Below, one piece after another: positions 8,663 to 17,639 of a stretch of 64,000 nucleotides of DNA. The DNA is from Nitrosospira sp. Is2. GTDB lineage: Bacteria; Pseudomonadota; Gammaproteobacteria; Burkholderiales; Nitrosomonadaceae. Position numbers and translations under genes: made by a program. Each line of letters starts with the position of its first letter. Within the stretch, counting starts at the first letter, position 1. The DNA lies in assembly GCF_033095785.1 (NCBI RefSeq), contig NZ_CP137134.1, forward strand, positions 1,488,001 through 1,552,000, in the 5' to 3' direction. The notes beneath the pieces were generated by a model. The model was not told the DNA's origin. It ran no database searches and was given only the letters and a program-made list of their open reading frames with translations.

Positions 8663-11600
8663 TTGTTTCTTTATAAAAAATTACAGGAACGAGTAGATGC
8701 CGCTGCAGCCGGAACCTTGCTCTTGAACGAAACACGGGTTCGGTTGCGGGAAGCTCAGGTCGGTTACCTGGTGGCGGCCCAGCAGATTACTGACCTTTTG
8801 CTTAGTTCGGATCGTGGGGATGGTTTTAATGAGAGAAAAAGGCAAGAGCAAAAAGCTCGTGAGAATGCAACGATAAACGTCGAGACAGCCTTTGCAGCTA
8901 CGCAAGATGCGGAATTAAAAGAGCTGCTGCTCAAATTGATAAATCATAATCGGCACGTTATCCTGCCGCTAAAAGATGAGGTTTTGCGGCTAGCGGCAAG
9001 CGATCTTCATGCAGCCCAGAATTTATACTGGTTTAAATATCTTCCTGCACAAGTAGAAAAAATGGCGTTCATAAATGAAGCCATCAGTCTTTCCACGAGC
9101 GAATTAGGTGCCTTCCATATGCAAGCCGACGAGGCAGCGGCTGACGCACAATTTGTTGCCCGCATTACGGTTATTCTGTCTGCCTTCCTGGGACTCGGGA
9201 TCGTTTTTTTCCTCGGCATAGCGCTAACCCGCTTCATGATTTATACCGGAAGAACGGCTCGAGAGAATAAAAACCTGATGGATAATTCGCTCGATGTCAT
9301 CTGTTCGATTGATGAGTCGGGATGTTTTATCCAAGTCAGCAATGCATGCCAGCGAGCCTGGGGGTACACCGCCGATGAGCTTAAGGGCCGTTCTTATATT
9401 GCATTGTTGCATCCTGCCGATGTTGATCGGACCGCCCAGGCTGCAGCCAGAATAATGAGCGGGAATCCCGTCCTGAATTTCGATAATCGCTATATCCACA
9501 AAGATGGCTCGATAGTGCATAACCGATGGTCGGTACAGTGGTCAAGCGACCAGAGGCAGATGTTTTGCGTCGCGCATGATGTGTCGGAGGTTAATCGAGT
9601 CAGCGAAGCGCTCCAGGCCAGCGAAGAACGTACGCGGCTCATCTTAGGGGCCGCTAATGATGCGTTCATCGGCATGGACTCCAAGGGCATTATCATCGAC
9701 TGGAACCAACAGGCGGAGGCGATCTTCGGCTGGTCTAGCGAAGAAGCGCGAGGGCGGCTATTTCAAGAATTGGTTATCGCCCCTTCGGGCTGGACCATGT
9801 ATCTTGAAACGCTCAAGCAACTCGAGCCCATGAGTGGAAGCTTGACAGCAAACCGTAGATTTGAACTCATTGCGCTTCACCGTGGCAGCCGTGAGTTTCC
9901 GATCGAGATCAGCGTTTCGTTAATCCGCCGCGGCGAGAGCTTCATGTTGAGCGCATTCCTGCGCGATATCGCGGAACGAAAACAATGGGAAACGGAACTG
10001 AATCAAGCCAAGGAAACTGCCGAAGCAGCGACCTTCGCAAAAAGCACGTTTCTGGCAAACATGAGCCATGAAATCCGAACCCCCATGAATGGAATTATCG
10101 GTCTTACCAACCTGACGCTTAAAACACCGTTGAGCCCGCAACAGCATGAATTCATGACCTTGATAAAATCCTCGGCAAATTCACTGCTGCGACTTCTAAA
10201 TGACATTCTTGATTTTTCCAAGATGGAAGCAAGCAAGCTAGAACTCGACGAAATCGAATTTGATTTGCGCGGGCTGGCTGGAAATACACTGAAAGCATTT
10301 TCCGCCAGTGCCAATGAGAAAGGGATAGAGCTGACTTATCAGGTGAATCCAGAGGTGCCGTTTCTATTAAAAGGCGACCCTGGTCGCATCGCACAGATAA
10401 TAGTGAATTTGACGGGCAACGCGCTTAAATTTACCGACAGTGGAGAGGTGGTGTTACGGGTCGCGCAGGAGTCGCAGCAAGGATCTTCGATTCAACACGC
10501 GATGCTGCACTTTAGTATCACCGATACCGGAATCGGCATGTCCGCAGAGCAGCAGGCTCATATCTTCACGGCGTTTGCGCAGGGTGATAATTCAACAACT
10601 CGTCAGTACGGTGGCACCGGTTTGGGTCTGACAATTGTGTCCCAACTTGTTACTTTAATGGGCGGCTCCATCTGGGTTGAAAGTGAGCTAGGAAAAGGAA
10701 CGACAGTTCACTTTACCGCAAAGCTTGCTATACCCGAGCACCAACCCGAACCCGCGCGGTTGCCGAACTTAAATAATATGCGGGTACTAGTGGCGGACGA
10801 CAACAGTAGTAACCGCGTGATCTTGGAAGAGATCCTGCGTAGCTGGTCAATGCAGCCGACACTGGCGAAGGATGGGAAAGAAGCCTTTGCGGAGCTACGT
10901 CACATGGCAGCGCTCGGTGAGCCATACCCATTAGTTCTGCTGGACTCGCTCATGCCGGAATACGGTGGCTTTGAACTGGCACAACTCATTAAAGATACTC
11001 CCTGTCTGGCGGGCACTACGATACTGATGCTTTCTTCGAGCGACGTGTCCAAAGAAGTCAGAGATTGCGAGGCATTAGGTGTAGTGCGTTGCCTAAGAAA
11101 ACCAATCAAACAGTCAGAACTGTTTGACGCAATTATTGCGGGTATCAGTGGAGCAGACGACGGGACAATTCCCATGCCGAATCTGCAACCTGGGCTGTCG
11201 AAAACGTTACGGGTCCTGAATGTGCTAGTGGCTGAAGACCACCCGATAAATCAAATGGTGGTAGTGGAAATCCTGCGGGACCGCGGTCACGCCTTCTCCA
11301 CTGCCAATAATGGAATTGAAGTCTTGCAGATGTTGGATCAGCAGTCGTATGACGCTATCCTGATGGATTGTCAAATGCCGCAAATGGACGGGTATGAAGC
11401 AGCCGCCGAAATTCGAAAACGCGAAAAAAATACCGGGAAGCATATTCGCATCATCGCCCTGACTGCTAATGCCATGAAAGATGATCGTGAACGCTGCCTA
11501 GCCGCTGGGATGGATGATTATGTCTCGAAGCCCGTAGATCCAGATATCTTAATGCAACGGCTAGAAGAGGTCGAAAAGGAGTGCATAGATCCTGTAGGTA

Positions 11601-11977
11601 CGAATAGAGTCGAAGAAGCGGGATTCGCTGTGAGGGCATTTGATCTGGCGAGTGCCTTAAGTCGGACAAGAGATAAGAAGGAGCTTCTAAAGCGCCTTGT
11701 CCGTATTTTTTTGCAGGAACTACCTCCTACGCTGGCTAACATTCGTGCATCTGTTATCACCGGGGATAATGCGGAAATGGAACGTTCCGTACACCGCCTT
11801 AAAGGTGCCGCAAGTACCATCAGTGCCCAGCCTCTTGCCGACATCGCCGCCAGACTTGAACAACTTGCTACAACTAGCGGATCTCCGAACATTGACGAAG
11901 CTTTTGGCGAGCTCCAGGCCCGTGCGGCCGAATTGGTGAGCGAGCTTGAGCTGTTCATTGCGGGAGAAGCGGGGTGA
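8663..11977 (+). CDS. Hybrid sensor histidine kinase (PAS-PAS-HisKA-HATPase-REC-REC-Hpt)
   Basis: This is a multi-step phosphorelay kinase. From the TTG at 8663: sensor helices, TM2 at about 168-192, two PAS domains (about 205-445), HisKA with SHEIRTPMNG (H469), HATPase with N-box NLTGNALKF, DTGIGM and GGTGLGL, REC1 (D761), REC2 (D902) and Hpt with HRLKGAAS (H1044). The true start is uncertain. The reading frame stays open back to 8555 and encodes IYRRINTLSVISVSSLLALC, matching TM1 of the preceding protein, but contains no ATG, GTG or TTG. Either ATT 8579 is used, or the start codon was lost and TM1 is truncated. The 3' end overlaps the next gene by 4 nt (GTGA). Confidence 0.87.
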   Translation: MFLYKKLQERVDAAAAGTLLLNETRVRLREAQVGYLVAAQQITDLLLSSDRGDGFNERKRQEQKARENATINVETAFAATQDAELKELLLKLINHNRHVILPLKDEVLRLAASDLHAAQNLYWFKYLPAQVEKMAFINEAISLSTSELGAFHMQADEAAADAQFVARITVILSAFLGLGIVFFLGIALTRFMIYTGRTARENKNLMDNSLDVICSIDESGCFIQVSNACQRAWGYTADELKGRSYIALLHPADVDRTAQAAARIMSGNPVLNFDNRYIHKDGSIVHNRWSVQWSSDQRQMFCVAHDVSEVNRVSEALQASEERTRLILGAANDAFIGMDSKGIIIDWNQQAEAIFGWSSEEARGRLFQELVIAPSGWTMYLETLKQLEPMSGSLTANRRFELIALHRGSREFPIEISVSLIRRGESFMLSAFLRDIAERKQWETELNQAKETAEAATFAKSTFLANMSHEIRTPMNGIIGLTNLTLKTPLSPQQHEFMTLIKSSANSLLRLLNDILDFSKMEASKLELDEIEFDLRGLAGNTLKAFSASANEKGIELTYQVNPEVPFLLKGDPGRIAQIIVNLTGNALKFTDSGEVVLRVAQESQQGSSIQHAMLHFSITDTGIGMSAEQQAHIFTAFAQGDNSTTRQYGGTGLGLTIVSQLVTLMGGSIWVESELGKGTTVHFTAKLAIPEHQPEPARLPNLNNMRVLVADDNSSNRVILEEILRSWSMQPTLAKDGKEAFAELRHMAALGEPYPLVLLDSLMPEYGGFELAQLIKDTPCLAGTTILMLSSSDVSKEVRDCEALGVVRCLRKPIKQSELFDAIIAGISGADDGTIPMPNLQPGLSKTLRVLNVLVAEDHPINQMVVVEILRDRGHAFSTANNGIEVLQMLDQQSYDAILMDCQMPQMDGYEAAAEIRKREKNTGKHIRIIALTANAMKDDRERCLAAGMDDYVSKPVDPDILMQRLEEVEKECIDPVGTNRVEEAGFAVRAFDLASALSRTRDKKELLKRLVRIFLQELPPTLANIRASVITGDNAEMERSVHRLKGAASTISAQPLADIAARLEQLATTSGSPNIDEAFGELQARAAELVSELELFIAGEAG

Positions 11978-12882
11978 AAGTATTGATCGCCGATGATGAT
12001 CCTGTAGCCCTTCTATATTTACACTGCGCCTTGGAAGAGGGGGGCTATGATGTGGTCACTGCATCCGATGGAAAAAGCGCCTGTGACATCCTCCTGGGCA
12101 CGGATGCCCCCAAGCTCGCTATTTTAGACTGGATGATGCCACAAATGGATGGGGTAGATGTCTGCCGGCGGGTTCGACAAACGGTAAGGGACCGCTACAT
12201 TTATCTAATCATGCTGACCTCGAAAAGTGAAACACGGTTTACGGTCGAAGCAATGGATAGCGGCGCGGATGACTTCATTAGCAAACCTTATGGCATGGAT
12301 GAACTTCAGGCGAGATTACGAACTGGCTCTCGCATCAGCGTTTTGGAACAGGAGTTGCGATTAAAAGCAACTCATGACTCGTTGACTGGCCTTTATAACC
12401 GCGGGGCAATTGTAGATATTCTTAAAAATGCAATGAGCCGACGCGCACGAAAAGCGTATCCCCTTTCAATCATCTTGGCAGATCTGGACCATTTTAAACG
12501 CACGAATGACACTTACGGGCATCAGGCAGGGGACGAGGTGTTGCGCGAAGTGACGCGGCGCGCGGCAAACGTTCTCAGGCCTTATGACTCCTTTGGCCGC
12601 TATGGCGGAGAAGAATTTTTAATTGTACTGCCAGAATGTGACGCCTGCACCGCATTTGCGGTTGCCGAGAGAGTGCGCTTGGTTATTGCTGGAAAACCGG
12701 TTTTAACTAATTTTGGCCCAATTCCCAGTTCCCTGAGTCTCGGTGTGGCAGGGGCTGAAGGAGAAACTTCCCTTCAATTCGATAACTTCATTGAACATGC
12801 GGATAAAGCACTTTATCAGGCAAAAAACAGCGGGCGCAATCGTGTAGTGCTCGCGGTGGGAGCGGTCGCTCTGCCTCATTAA
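11974..12882 (+). CDS. PleD-like response regulator diguanylate cyclase (REC-GGDEF)
   Basis: An N-terminal receiver domain (acidic pocket D7-D9, phospho-acceptor D52 in LDWMMPQMDG) is followed by a GGDEF domain with an intact GGEEF motif (211-215) and an inhibitory RxxD site (R202). It therefore most likely converts a phosphorelay input into cyclic di-GMP synthesis in the cytoplasm. The GTG start overlaps the stop of the hybrid kinase gene (GTGA), so the two are translationally coupled, and the kinase Hpt domain is the obvious phosphodonor. At 302 residues it is a normal length for REC-GGDEF proteins; unlike PleD it has a single receiver. Confidence 0.9.
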   Translation: MKVLIADDDPVALLYLHCALEEGGYDVVTASDGKSACDILLGTDAPKLAILDWMMPQMDGVDVCRRVRQTVRDRYIYLIMLTSKSETRFTVEAMDSGADDFISKPYGMDELQARLRTGSRISVLEQELRLKATHDSLTGLYNRGAIVDILKNAMSRRARKAYPLSIILADLDHFKRTNDTYGHQAGDEVLREVTRRAANVLRPYDSFGRYGGEEFLIVLPECDACTAFAVAERVRLVIAGKPVLTNFGPIPSSLSLGVAGAEGETSLQFDNFIEHADKALYQAKNSGRNRVVLAVGAVALPH

Positions 12883-13588
12883 TGCCTCTAGTTAAGGAGC
12901 AAGCCTTATGGCCCCCTGCCGACCTTGAACACTACTACTCGATAAAATAATTGGCTGACGTCCTGACTAAGCAGTGTCCAGAAAAACGGCCTACCAATGC
13001 ACCCGGTTACTCGCCTTGAACTTTCTCACCATCGCGCTTTGCATTCAGAAATACCCCTCGATCAAGTGTGCGCCCTCCATGATCATTAACGAGTTCATCA
13101 GATACAAATCCACCTAAAAAGACGAAGCAACCGCTTCTGTATGCATTCTGAGATCTGGGCGAAGTACTCAACGTTTGTATCGCTGCAGCATTCAAAGCAT
13201 TCCCAGATTGGGGACCTGAGCAGCCAGAGTTTAAGCAACTAATTATCTAGGCGCATACTTCAGCAAAGGTCGCTTGACCTGTCGGGTGCCAGTTTCACGT
13301 AGACCTACGGGGATAAAGGATCGCTGTTCAACCTTAAGTAGCCCTCCCGCGTTGGAATTGGTGGACACCCCACCTAAAAGCGAACGGAATACGCAGCAGT
13401 CGCCGGCGATTGCCCGGAGTTGAACTTGAAAGGGCCCTGGTGCGTACTGAGGTCATCTGCGGTTTCTCAGCTATACAGAGCATAAATTCTGTTACCTAAT
13501 AATTCAGGGAATGCAGGGATATCGAATAACTAGGAACGATTTGATGGGTTTGCGCAAAGTCTAAGACCGGCGAGATAAGAGGAACGTT
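12883..13588. other. 706-nt stretch without a recognisable gene
   Basis: No domain is recognisable on either strand. A 62-codon minus-strand frame (13007-13195) lacks a ribosome binding site. The segment near 13366-13385 (GGTGGACACCCCACCT) resembles an insertion-sequence end but no partner was found. The purine tract AGAGGA before 13589 is the ribosome binding site of the next gene. Confidence 0.4.
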
Positions 13589-14659
13589 GTGCTGCCAAGT
13601 CAAAAATTGATTGGCACCTATAGAAAGTCAAATGGTTTTTGCAAAAAAATCAGCACAATTGACCAAGCCCAGCACTTTATCACTAGGGAGATACAAACAG
13701 AACTCCGTCGTAATATTGCCGAGTGCAATGCAATAGAAATAGCGCTCCGTCTGAACATTAAGGAAGGCCACGAAATACAAGTTGGACTTCGTCGTAATAT
13801 TACTGAGGGCGATGAAATACAGGCGGGATTCCGCCGGAACATTGCGGAAAGCGATGAAATACAGACAGGACTTCGCCGCAATATTACGGAGGGAGATGAT
13901 ATACAGACGGGGCTCCGTCGGAAAATTACTGCCGGAGAGTTTGCAGAAAAAGTGCTATTTGAAGAAAAGGAGCTCTTGCGCATTACATTAAACTGCATTG
14001 GTGATGCCGTTATAACAACGGACACTTCGGGCACAGTTACTTATCTAAACCCGGTCGCGGAATGTATGACCGGCTGGACTTCGGCAGAAGCTCATGGCCT
14101 GCCGCTGCGCGAGGTATTTCATATCATAGACGCATACACCCGTGAACTTGCTCCGAGCCCGGTCGAGTTGGTTCTTCAGCAAGAGCAGGCTGTGTGTCTG
14201 GCAACTAATACGGTCCTGATACAACGCGGGGGCACGACTTATCCTATTGAAGACTCGGCGGCGCCGATACGGGACCAACATGGAAGAATCGTAGGCACAA
14301 TTCTTGTGTTCCATGACGTAACGGAAGCGAAAGAAATGGCGGGCCAGGTAACTTATCAGGCATCGCATGATGCGCTGACCGGCGTTCTTAACGGGCGCGA
14401 GTTCGAACGACGCGTGGAGCACGCATTGCTGACGGGCAAACAGGACTCTAAGCAGCATACGTTGCTGTATCTCGATCTTGATCAGTTCAAGATCGTGAAC
14501 GATACCTCCGGCCACGTGGCTGGCGATGAATTATTGAGACAACTAACCAGCATACTGCAAGCCAAGCTCCGCAAAAACGATACGCTGGCTCGCTTGGGTG
14601 GCGATGAGTTCAGCGTGGAGTACGGGAATTTTCATAGGCTAGTTTTACTTGCACAATAA
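13589..14659 (+). CDS. C-terminally truncated PAS-GGDEF protein with 14-residue repeats
   Basis: A soluble N-terminus leads into six tandem 14-residue units (LRRNITEGDEIQTG type, 13703-13954), a PAS domain (about 130-240), and a GGDEF domain cut just after its motif. The protein closely follows the GGDEF-EAL protein at 5951 through LARLGGDEF, then switches to unrelated SVEYGNFHRL and stops. Half of GGDEF and all of EAL are missing, so cyclase activity is very unlikely; a regulatory or decoy role cannot be excluded. The start is GTG with AGAGGA 6 nt upstream. The break lies 200 nt before an intact serine recombinase gene, pointing to recombination damage. Confidence 0.72.
   Translation: MLPSQKLIGTYRKSNGFCKKISTIDQAQHFITREIQTELRRNIAECNAIEIALRLNIKEGHEIQVGLRRNITEGDEIQAGFRRNIAESDEIQTGLRRNITEGDDIQTGLRRKITAGEFAEKVLFEEKELLRITLNCIGDAVITTDTSGTVTYLNPVAECMTGWTSAEAHGLPLREVFHIIDAYTRELAPSPVELVLQQEQAVCLATNTVLIQRGGTTYPIEDSAAPIRDQHGRIVGTILVFHDVTEAKEMAGQVTYQASHDALTGVLNGREFERRVEHALLTGKQDSKQHTLLYLDLDQFKIVNDTSGHVAGDELLRQLTSILQAKLRKNDTLARLGGDEFSVEYGNFHRLVLLAQ
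13703..13954 (+). repeat. Six tandem 42-bp coding repeats
   Basis: Units start at 13703, 13745, 13787, 13829, 13871 and 13913, all in frame, each encoding L/F-R-R/L-N/K-I-x-E/A-x-x-x-I/A-x-x-x. Synonymous positions differ between units (CGT CGT AAT versus CGC CGG AAC), so the array is old and kept at protein level. Fourteen residues equal two heptads, as expected of an extended signalling coiled coil. Confidence 0.85.
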
Positions 14660-14668
14660 CTCTTTTCT

Positions 14669-14687
14669 CGAAAACGGTCGTTTTTCG
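14669..14687. promoter_or_regulatory. Inverted repeat upstream of the serine recombinase gene
   Basis: CGAAAACG and CGTTTTTCG are separated by 2 nt, within the 164-nt gap between the truncated GGDEF gene and the recombinase. It could be part of a res-type recombination site or an operator. Nothing beyond position and symmetry supports either. Confidence 0.3.
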
Positions 14688-14823
14688 GATATAGCGGACG
14701 AGCCAAAAAATTCGCGTTTCCACCCTCTTTTTAACCTCCCAAAACTATCTCTTGAAAGCATCTCTCCCATAAGTTATAGTTCAGATGAGTTTCAGGAGAA
14801 TAACGTTTTCTAGAGGGAGGGGG

Positions 14824-15402
14824 ATGAAGATTGGTTACGCGCGGGTCAGCACTCAGGAGCAGGACCTAGCCCTACAACTGGATGCCTTGACCAAAGAAGG
14901 GTGCGAGAGAATATTTCAGGAAAAAGCATCTGGTGCACAACGGGAGCGGCCAGAGCTGAAAGCTGCCCTTGCCTACATGCGCAGGGGCGACACGTTGGTG
15001 GTTTGGAAACTGGACCGGCTTGCCCGTTCGATGAAACAGCTTATAGAGACGGTTGAGTCGTTTCAGAACTGCGGAATAGGACTTAAATCGATACATGATC
15101 CTATTGATACCAGTTCACCGAGTGGCAAGCTTGTCTTCCATATCTTTGCTGCATTGGCGGAGTTCGAACGAGGCGTCATCCGCGAACGGACAACGGCGGG
15201 CTTAAGAGCCGCTCGGGAACGAGGTCGTGTGGGTGGGAGGCCGCCCGCCCTTTCCGCCAAGGACCTACAGGCGGCCAAGGCGATGCTGAAGGATTCTGAT
15301 ATCACTGTGGCTGCTGTCGCCCGGCGATTGAACGTGGCTGCCTCCACGTTGTACCGCCATATACCCCATGCGAGGAGTGCAAGCCTTGAAGAAAAAAGCT
15401 GA
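14824..15402 (+). CDS. Serine recombinase (resolvase/invertase family)
   Basis: This small serine recombinase breaks and rejoins DNA through a 5'-phosphoserine link. The N-terminal catalytic domain begins MKIGYARVSTQEQ, with nucleophile S9 in RVS, followed by the conserved KLDRLARS and AEFERGVIRERT segments. The C-terminal helix-turn-helix (DITVAAVARRLNVAASTLYRHI) binds the crossover site. The 192-residue length is normal for the Hin/Tn3-resolvase group. ATG 14824 is chosen because GAGGGAGGGGG lies directly upstream. No transposase accompanies it, so it is an orphan resolvase or invertase. It sits where the preceding GGDEF gene is broken. Confidence 0.92.
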   Translation: MKIGYARVSTQEQDLALQLDALTKEGCERIFQEKASGAQRERPELKAALAYMRRGDTLVVWKLDRLARSMKQLIETVESFQNCGIGLKSIHDPIDTSSPSGKLVFHIFAALAEFERGVIRERTTAGLRAARERGRVGGRPPALSAKDLQAAKAMLKDSDITVAAVARRLNVAASTLYRHIPHARSASLEEKS

Positions 15403-15550
15403 GGAATGAATTCAAAAAATTGAGCTATAAAGAAAAAAGGGGTTATTTTTCTAGACCCGAGACTGCGGTGGCTCGTACTCAGGGACTAAATTCTGGGCAA
15501 GAGAACGCGGTTTGGCAAATACGTTAATTGAACATACAAGGAGATGGACC

Positions 15551-16780
15551 ATGGCGCGACCACCACTGCAAGTCGAGATGAAATTCGATCACTTGCATTG
15601 CCACGAAGAAGGCGACGGCTTTGGAAGCTCCGAGGCGTATCTGTGGACGATCTATTTCAAAATCGACGGCGACTCTGTATTTCTCGGTGACGACCTCTTC
15701 CTGCATGGCAACTGCTCGCTCTTTCCTACGCCGGGCAGCCACGGCAACCTTGGCGACAGCGATATTGACGCGGGAGACGACGTCCCGGTGCCCTCGGCAA
15801 TTGGAGAATTTCATACGATGCTGAATCCGATTCCGGTGCCCGCATGGGTGCGTGATGTCTTCGGTGTCGAAGATGTCGGCGGTGTCGTAGGGGTGGCGTG
15901 CGTGCTGATGGAAGAAAACTGGGTTTCGGATACTGGCGCGGAAGCCGGACACGTCGCATTGAACAACTTTGTTCGTCAGGCCATCGACAACCTCATTCCC
16001 ACGTTCGGCATTGGTAACCCCGAGGTGACTCCAGAACAGATTTCAGCGCTGACCGAAGGCGCGGCGGATGCGGTTTCCGATGCGATATCGGGTGCGCAAG
16101 GAGTCTGGGACAACATCGTTAGCTGGCTAAACGGCGATGATCTGCTCGGGACCAGGGTATTCACGTTCACCCATGATGCACTCACTGCCGACGCCTTTCA
16201 GGACATGGTACATCGATTCCAGAAATATATAGTAGTAACGCAGCCAGGGTTTCCCAATGGGGTCCCCGTTCTGGTCGCCGATTTTGAACTTTTCGGAAAG
16301 ATGCAAGGCATTCAATCCTGCCCCGTCACCGCAACAACTTCGCTGCTGAAGTCGCAGGGGTTCATGAATGACAAGAACGCGCAGGATTTCACTGACGCGG
16401 CAAACCAGTTCCGACGTCGAGTGTTTGCGGGGGACCGGGGCCTAGGTGCGTGGTGGGCCCTTGCCGAACGCAATACCGCTTCGATTGCTGGGGTGATGCG
16501 AGCACATCCTAGAGTCGTCCGAAAGGCCGCTCCTGCTGTATTGGTCGAGTTGGCTTTGACGTTGGGCGGCAAAGGCAAGATCTCGGAAGCTTTTGTCACG
16601 CACGTCACCGAGCTGCTCACATTGTTTGCCACCCACGGTTCTCGGCGGCTTCGTGTCGACTCGAAAGCGGCTCTTGGCGTGCTACCGTCACTTGCCGGAA
16701 AATCGTTCAACGAAGCCATGGACATCCTGCGGAACCAACAACCGACGAGGATACCGGTGCGGCAGCACCCCAAATCCTAG
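15551..16780 (+). CDS. Unrecognised 409-residue protein
   Basis: I do not recognise this family. The ATG at 15551 has AAGGAG 7 nt upstream. The first 120 residues (MARPPLQVEMKFDHLHCHEE) are beta-rich and acidic, with aromatic and Gly-Asp pairs (YLWTIYFKIDGDSVFLGDD, GDSDIDAGDDVPVP), resembling carbohydrate- or calcium-binding sandwich domains. The middle (about 150-215) is helical and Ala/Gly/Asp-rich, with a short beta region after it. The C-terminal third is helical (ALAERNTASIAGVMRAHPRV). No signal peptide, membrane span or catalytic motif is visible. It is flanked by the serine recombinase and by decayed genes, and composition looks intact, so it is probably cargo still under selection. 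Confidence 0.65.
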   Translation: MARPPLQVEMKFDHLHCHEEGDGFGSSEAYLWTIYFKIDGDSVFLGDDLFLHGNCSLFPTPGSHGNLGDSDIDAGDDVPVPSAIGEFHTMLNPIPVPAWVRDVFGVEDVGGVVGVACVLMEENWVSDTGAEAGHVALNNFVRQAIDNLIPTFGIGNPEVTPEQISALTEGAADAVSDAISGAQGVWDNIVSWLNGDDLLGTRVFTFTHDALTADAFQDMVHRFQKYIVVTQPGFPNGVPVLVADFELFGKMQGIQSCPVTATTSLLKSQGFMNDKNAQDFTDAANQFRRRVFAGDRGLGAWWALAERNTASIAGVMRAHPRVVRKAAPAVLVELALTLGGKGKISEAFVTHVTELLTLFATHGSRRLRVDSKAALGVLPSLAGKSFNEAMDILRNQQPTRIPVRQHPKS

Positions 16781-16867
16781 GGCCTGTAGCCGAACCTGCA
16801 ACCATGCTTGAATGCTCGCGGGTCTAAGCCTGATAGGTCATGGCAAGGCGCACGAAGCTTTCGTAGA

Positions 16868-17058
16868 AGCTTGCTATTGAAGGGCCTGCCCCGCCACTGA
16901 AAATGGTCATGGAGAGCGATATCCTGTGCGACGAAGGCAAAGAGTACAGGCGCAAGCTGGACGAGGCGGAGTCCAAAGTTACCACGGTGCGTTACGACGG
17001 CATGGTCCATGATTTCGAGTTGCTAAATGCCTTTCGGAAGAACCGCGGTTCGGTTTGA
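16868..17058 (+). pseudogene. Alpha/beta-hydrolase (esterase/lipase) C-terminal fragment
   Basis: The frame reads PAPPLKMVMESDILCDEG, EYRRKLDEAESKV and TTVRYDGMVHDFELL. This matches the C-terminal catalytic Asp (D-x-L-x-D-E-G) and His (G-M-x-H-x-F) region of hormone-sensitive-lipase-type esterases. Everything upstream, including the nucleophile serine, is missing and the frame has no start. It is a gene fossil. Confidence 0.7.
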
Positions 17059-17331
17059 GTGCGTAGCCCAGAGATACGAATACGGGCCAAGCCCCGTCTT
17101 GGGGAGTTGATAACGGCGCAAAAAGAAGCCGGGTTGATGAATCGCGGAGTGAGGCTGAATGGGGGCGAAAAAGGCGGTTCACCGGCCCTCGTGCGTGACG
17201 AGGGCCGGGAAAACCCCACTTTAGGGGAGGCTGGCATCGGTCACGACCTGCCCAGCCGTTCGCAAACACTCGCCGCTGTACCAGAGGCCGAGTTCGAGTC
17301 GGAAGTACGGGAAAGCGGCGTGACAGTCTGA
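17059..17331 (+). CDS. Phage/plasmid-type small protein, probably truncated
   Basis: The sequence EIRIRAKPRLGELITAQKEA, then PTLGEAGIGHDLPSRSQTLA and VPEAEFESEV, resembles a recurrent helical region of phage and plasmid proteins (RAKRRLGELL... LADAGI... AQKIAAVPEAEFE). Full-length relatives extend on both sides. This 90-residue copy starts at a GTG without a clear ribosome binding site and ends abruptly after the match, so it is likely a fragment. Function unknown. Confidence 0.4.
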   Translation: MRSPEIRIRAKPRLGELITAQKEAGLMNRGVRLNGGEKGGSPALVRDEGRENPTLGEAGIGHDLPSRSQTLAAVPEAEFESEVRESGVTV

Positions 17332-17411
17332 TTCTGATACCCACCCCTTTGGCTAGCATACTTTTCAGCAAGATGGGTGCTGCTGGTTACATAGACCCTA
17401 GACCCCGCGAC

Positions 17412-17612
17412 CTAGCCACCCAGAATCTTTTCGTCGGGGATGGTTCGGATCGAAGAATTGGATGTCTGCCGCCGTTCCATGGTAAAAAACCTTTGCTCTT
17501 CCTCGGTTATCGCGGGTCCACGAACCGGCAGCGCCATTATCGCCGCGTGAAACTCCTCGTTCGTTTTTGCCTTGCTCAACTGCTCCTTCCAGGCCTTCTC
17601 GTCGAAATCCAT
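17412..17612 (-). CDS. Small hypothetical protein (66 aa)
   Basis: I do not recognise this protein. It is acidic and helical (MDFDEKAWKEQLSKAKTNEE, then ALPVRGPAITEEEQRFFTM). The ATG at 17612 has an excellent Shine-Dalgarno (GGAGGTGG) 7 nt upstream, which argues for real expression. The longer frame running upstream belongs to a decayed WD40 gene. No transmembrane or metal-binding motif is seen. Confidence 0.5.
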   Translation of the reverse strand: MDFDEKAWKEQLSKAKTNEEFHAAIMALPVRGPAITEEEQRFFTMERRQTSNSSIRTIPDEKILGG

Positions 17613-17639
17613 TGAACCACCTCCAGTAGTTTTTATACC

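Noticed and set aside
13007..13195. 62-codon open frame, minus strand
   Set aside because: No ribosome binding site and no recognisable domain; kept only as a comment in the gap entry.
13703..13954. Regularly spaced repeats considered as a CRISPR array
   Set aside because: Units are contiguous 42-bp coding repeats without spacers, in frame within a gene; no cas genes nearby.
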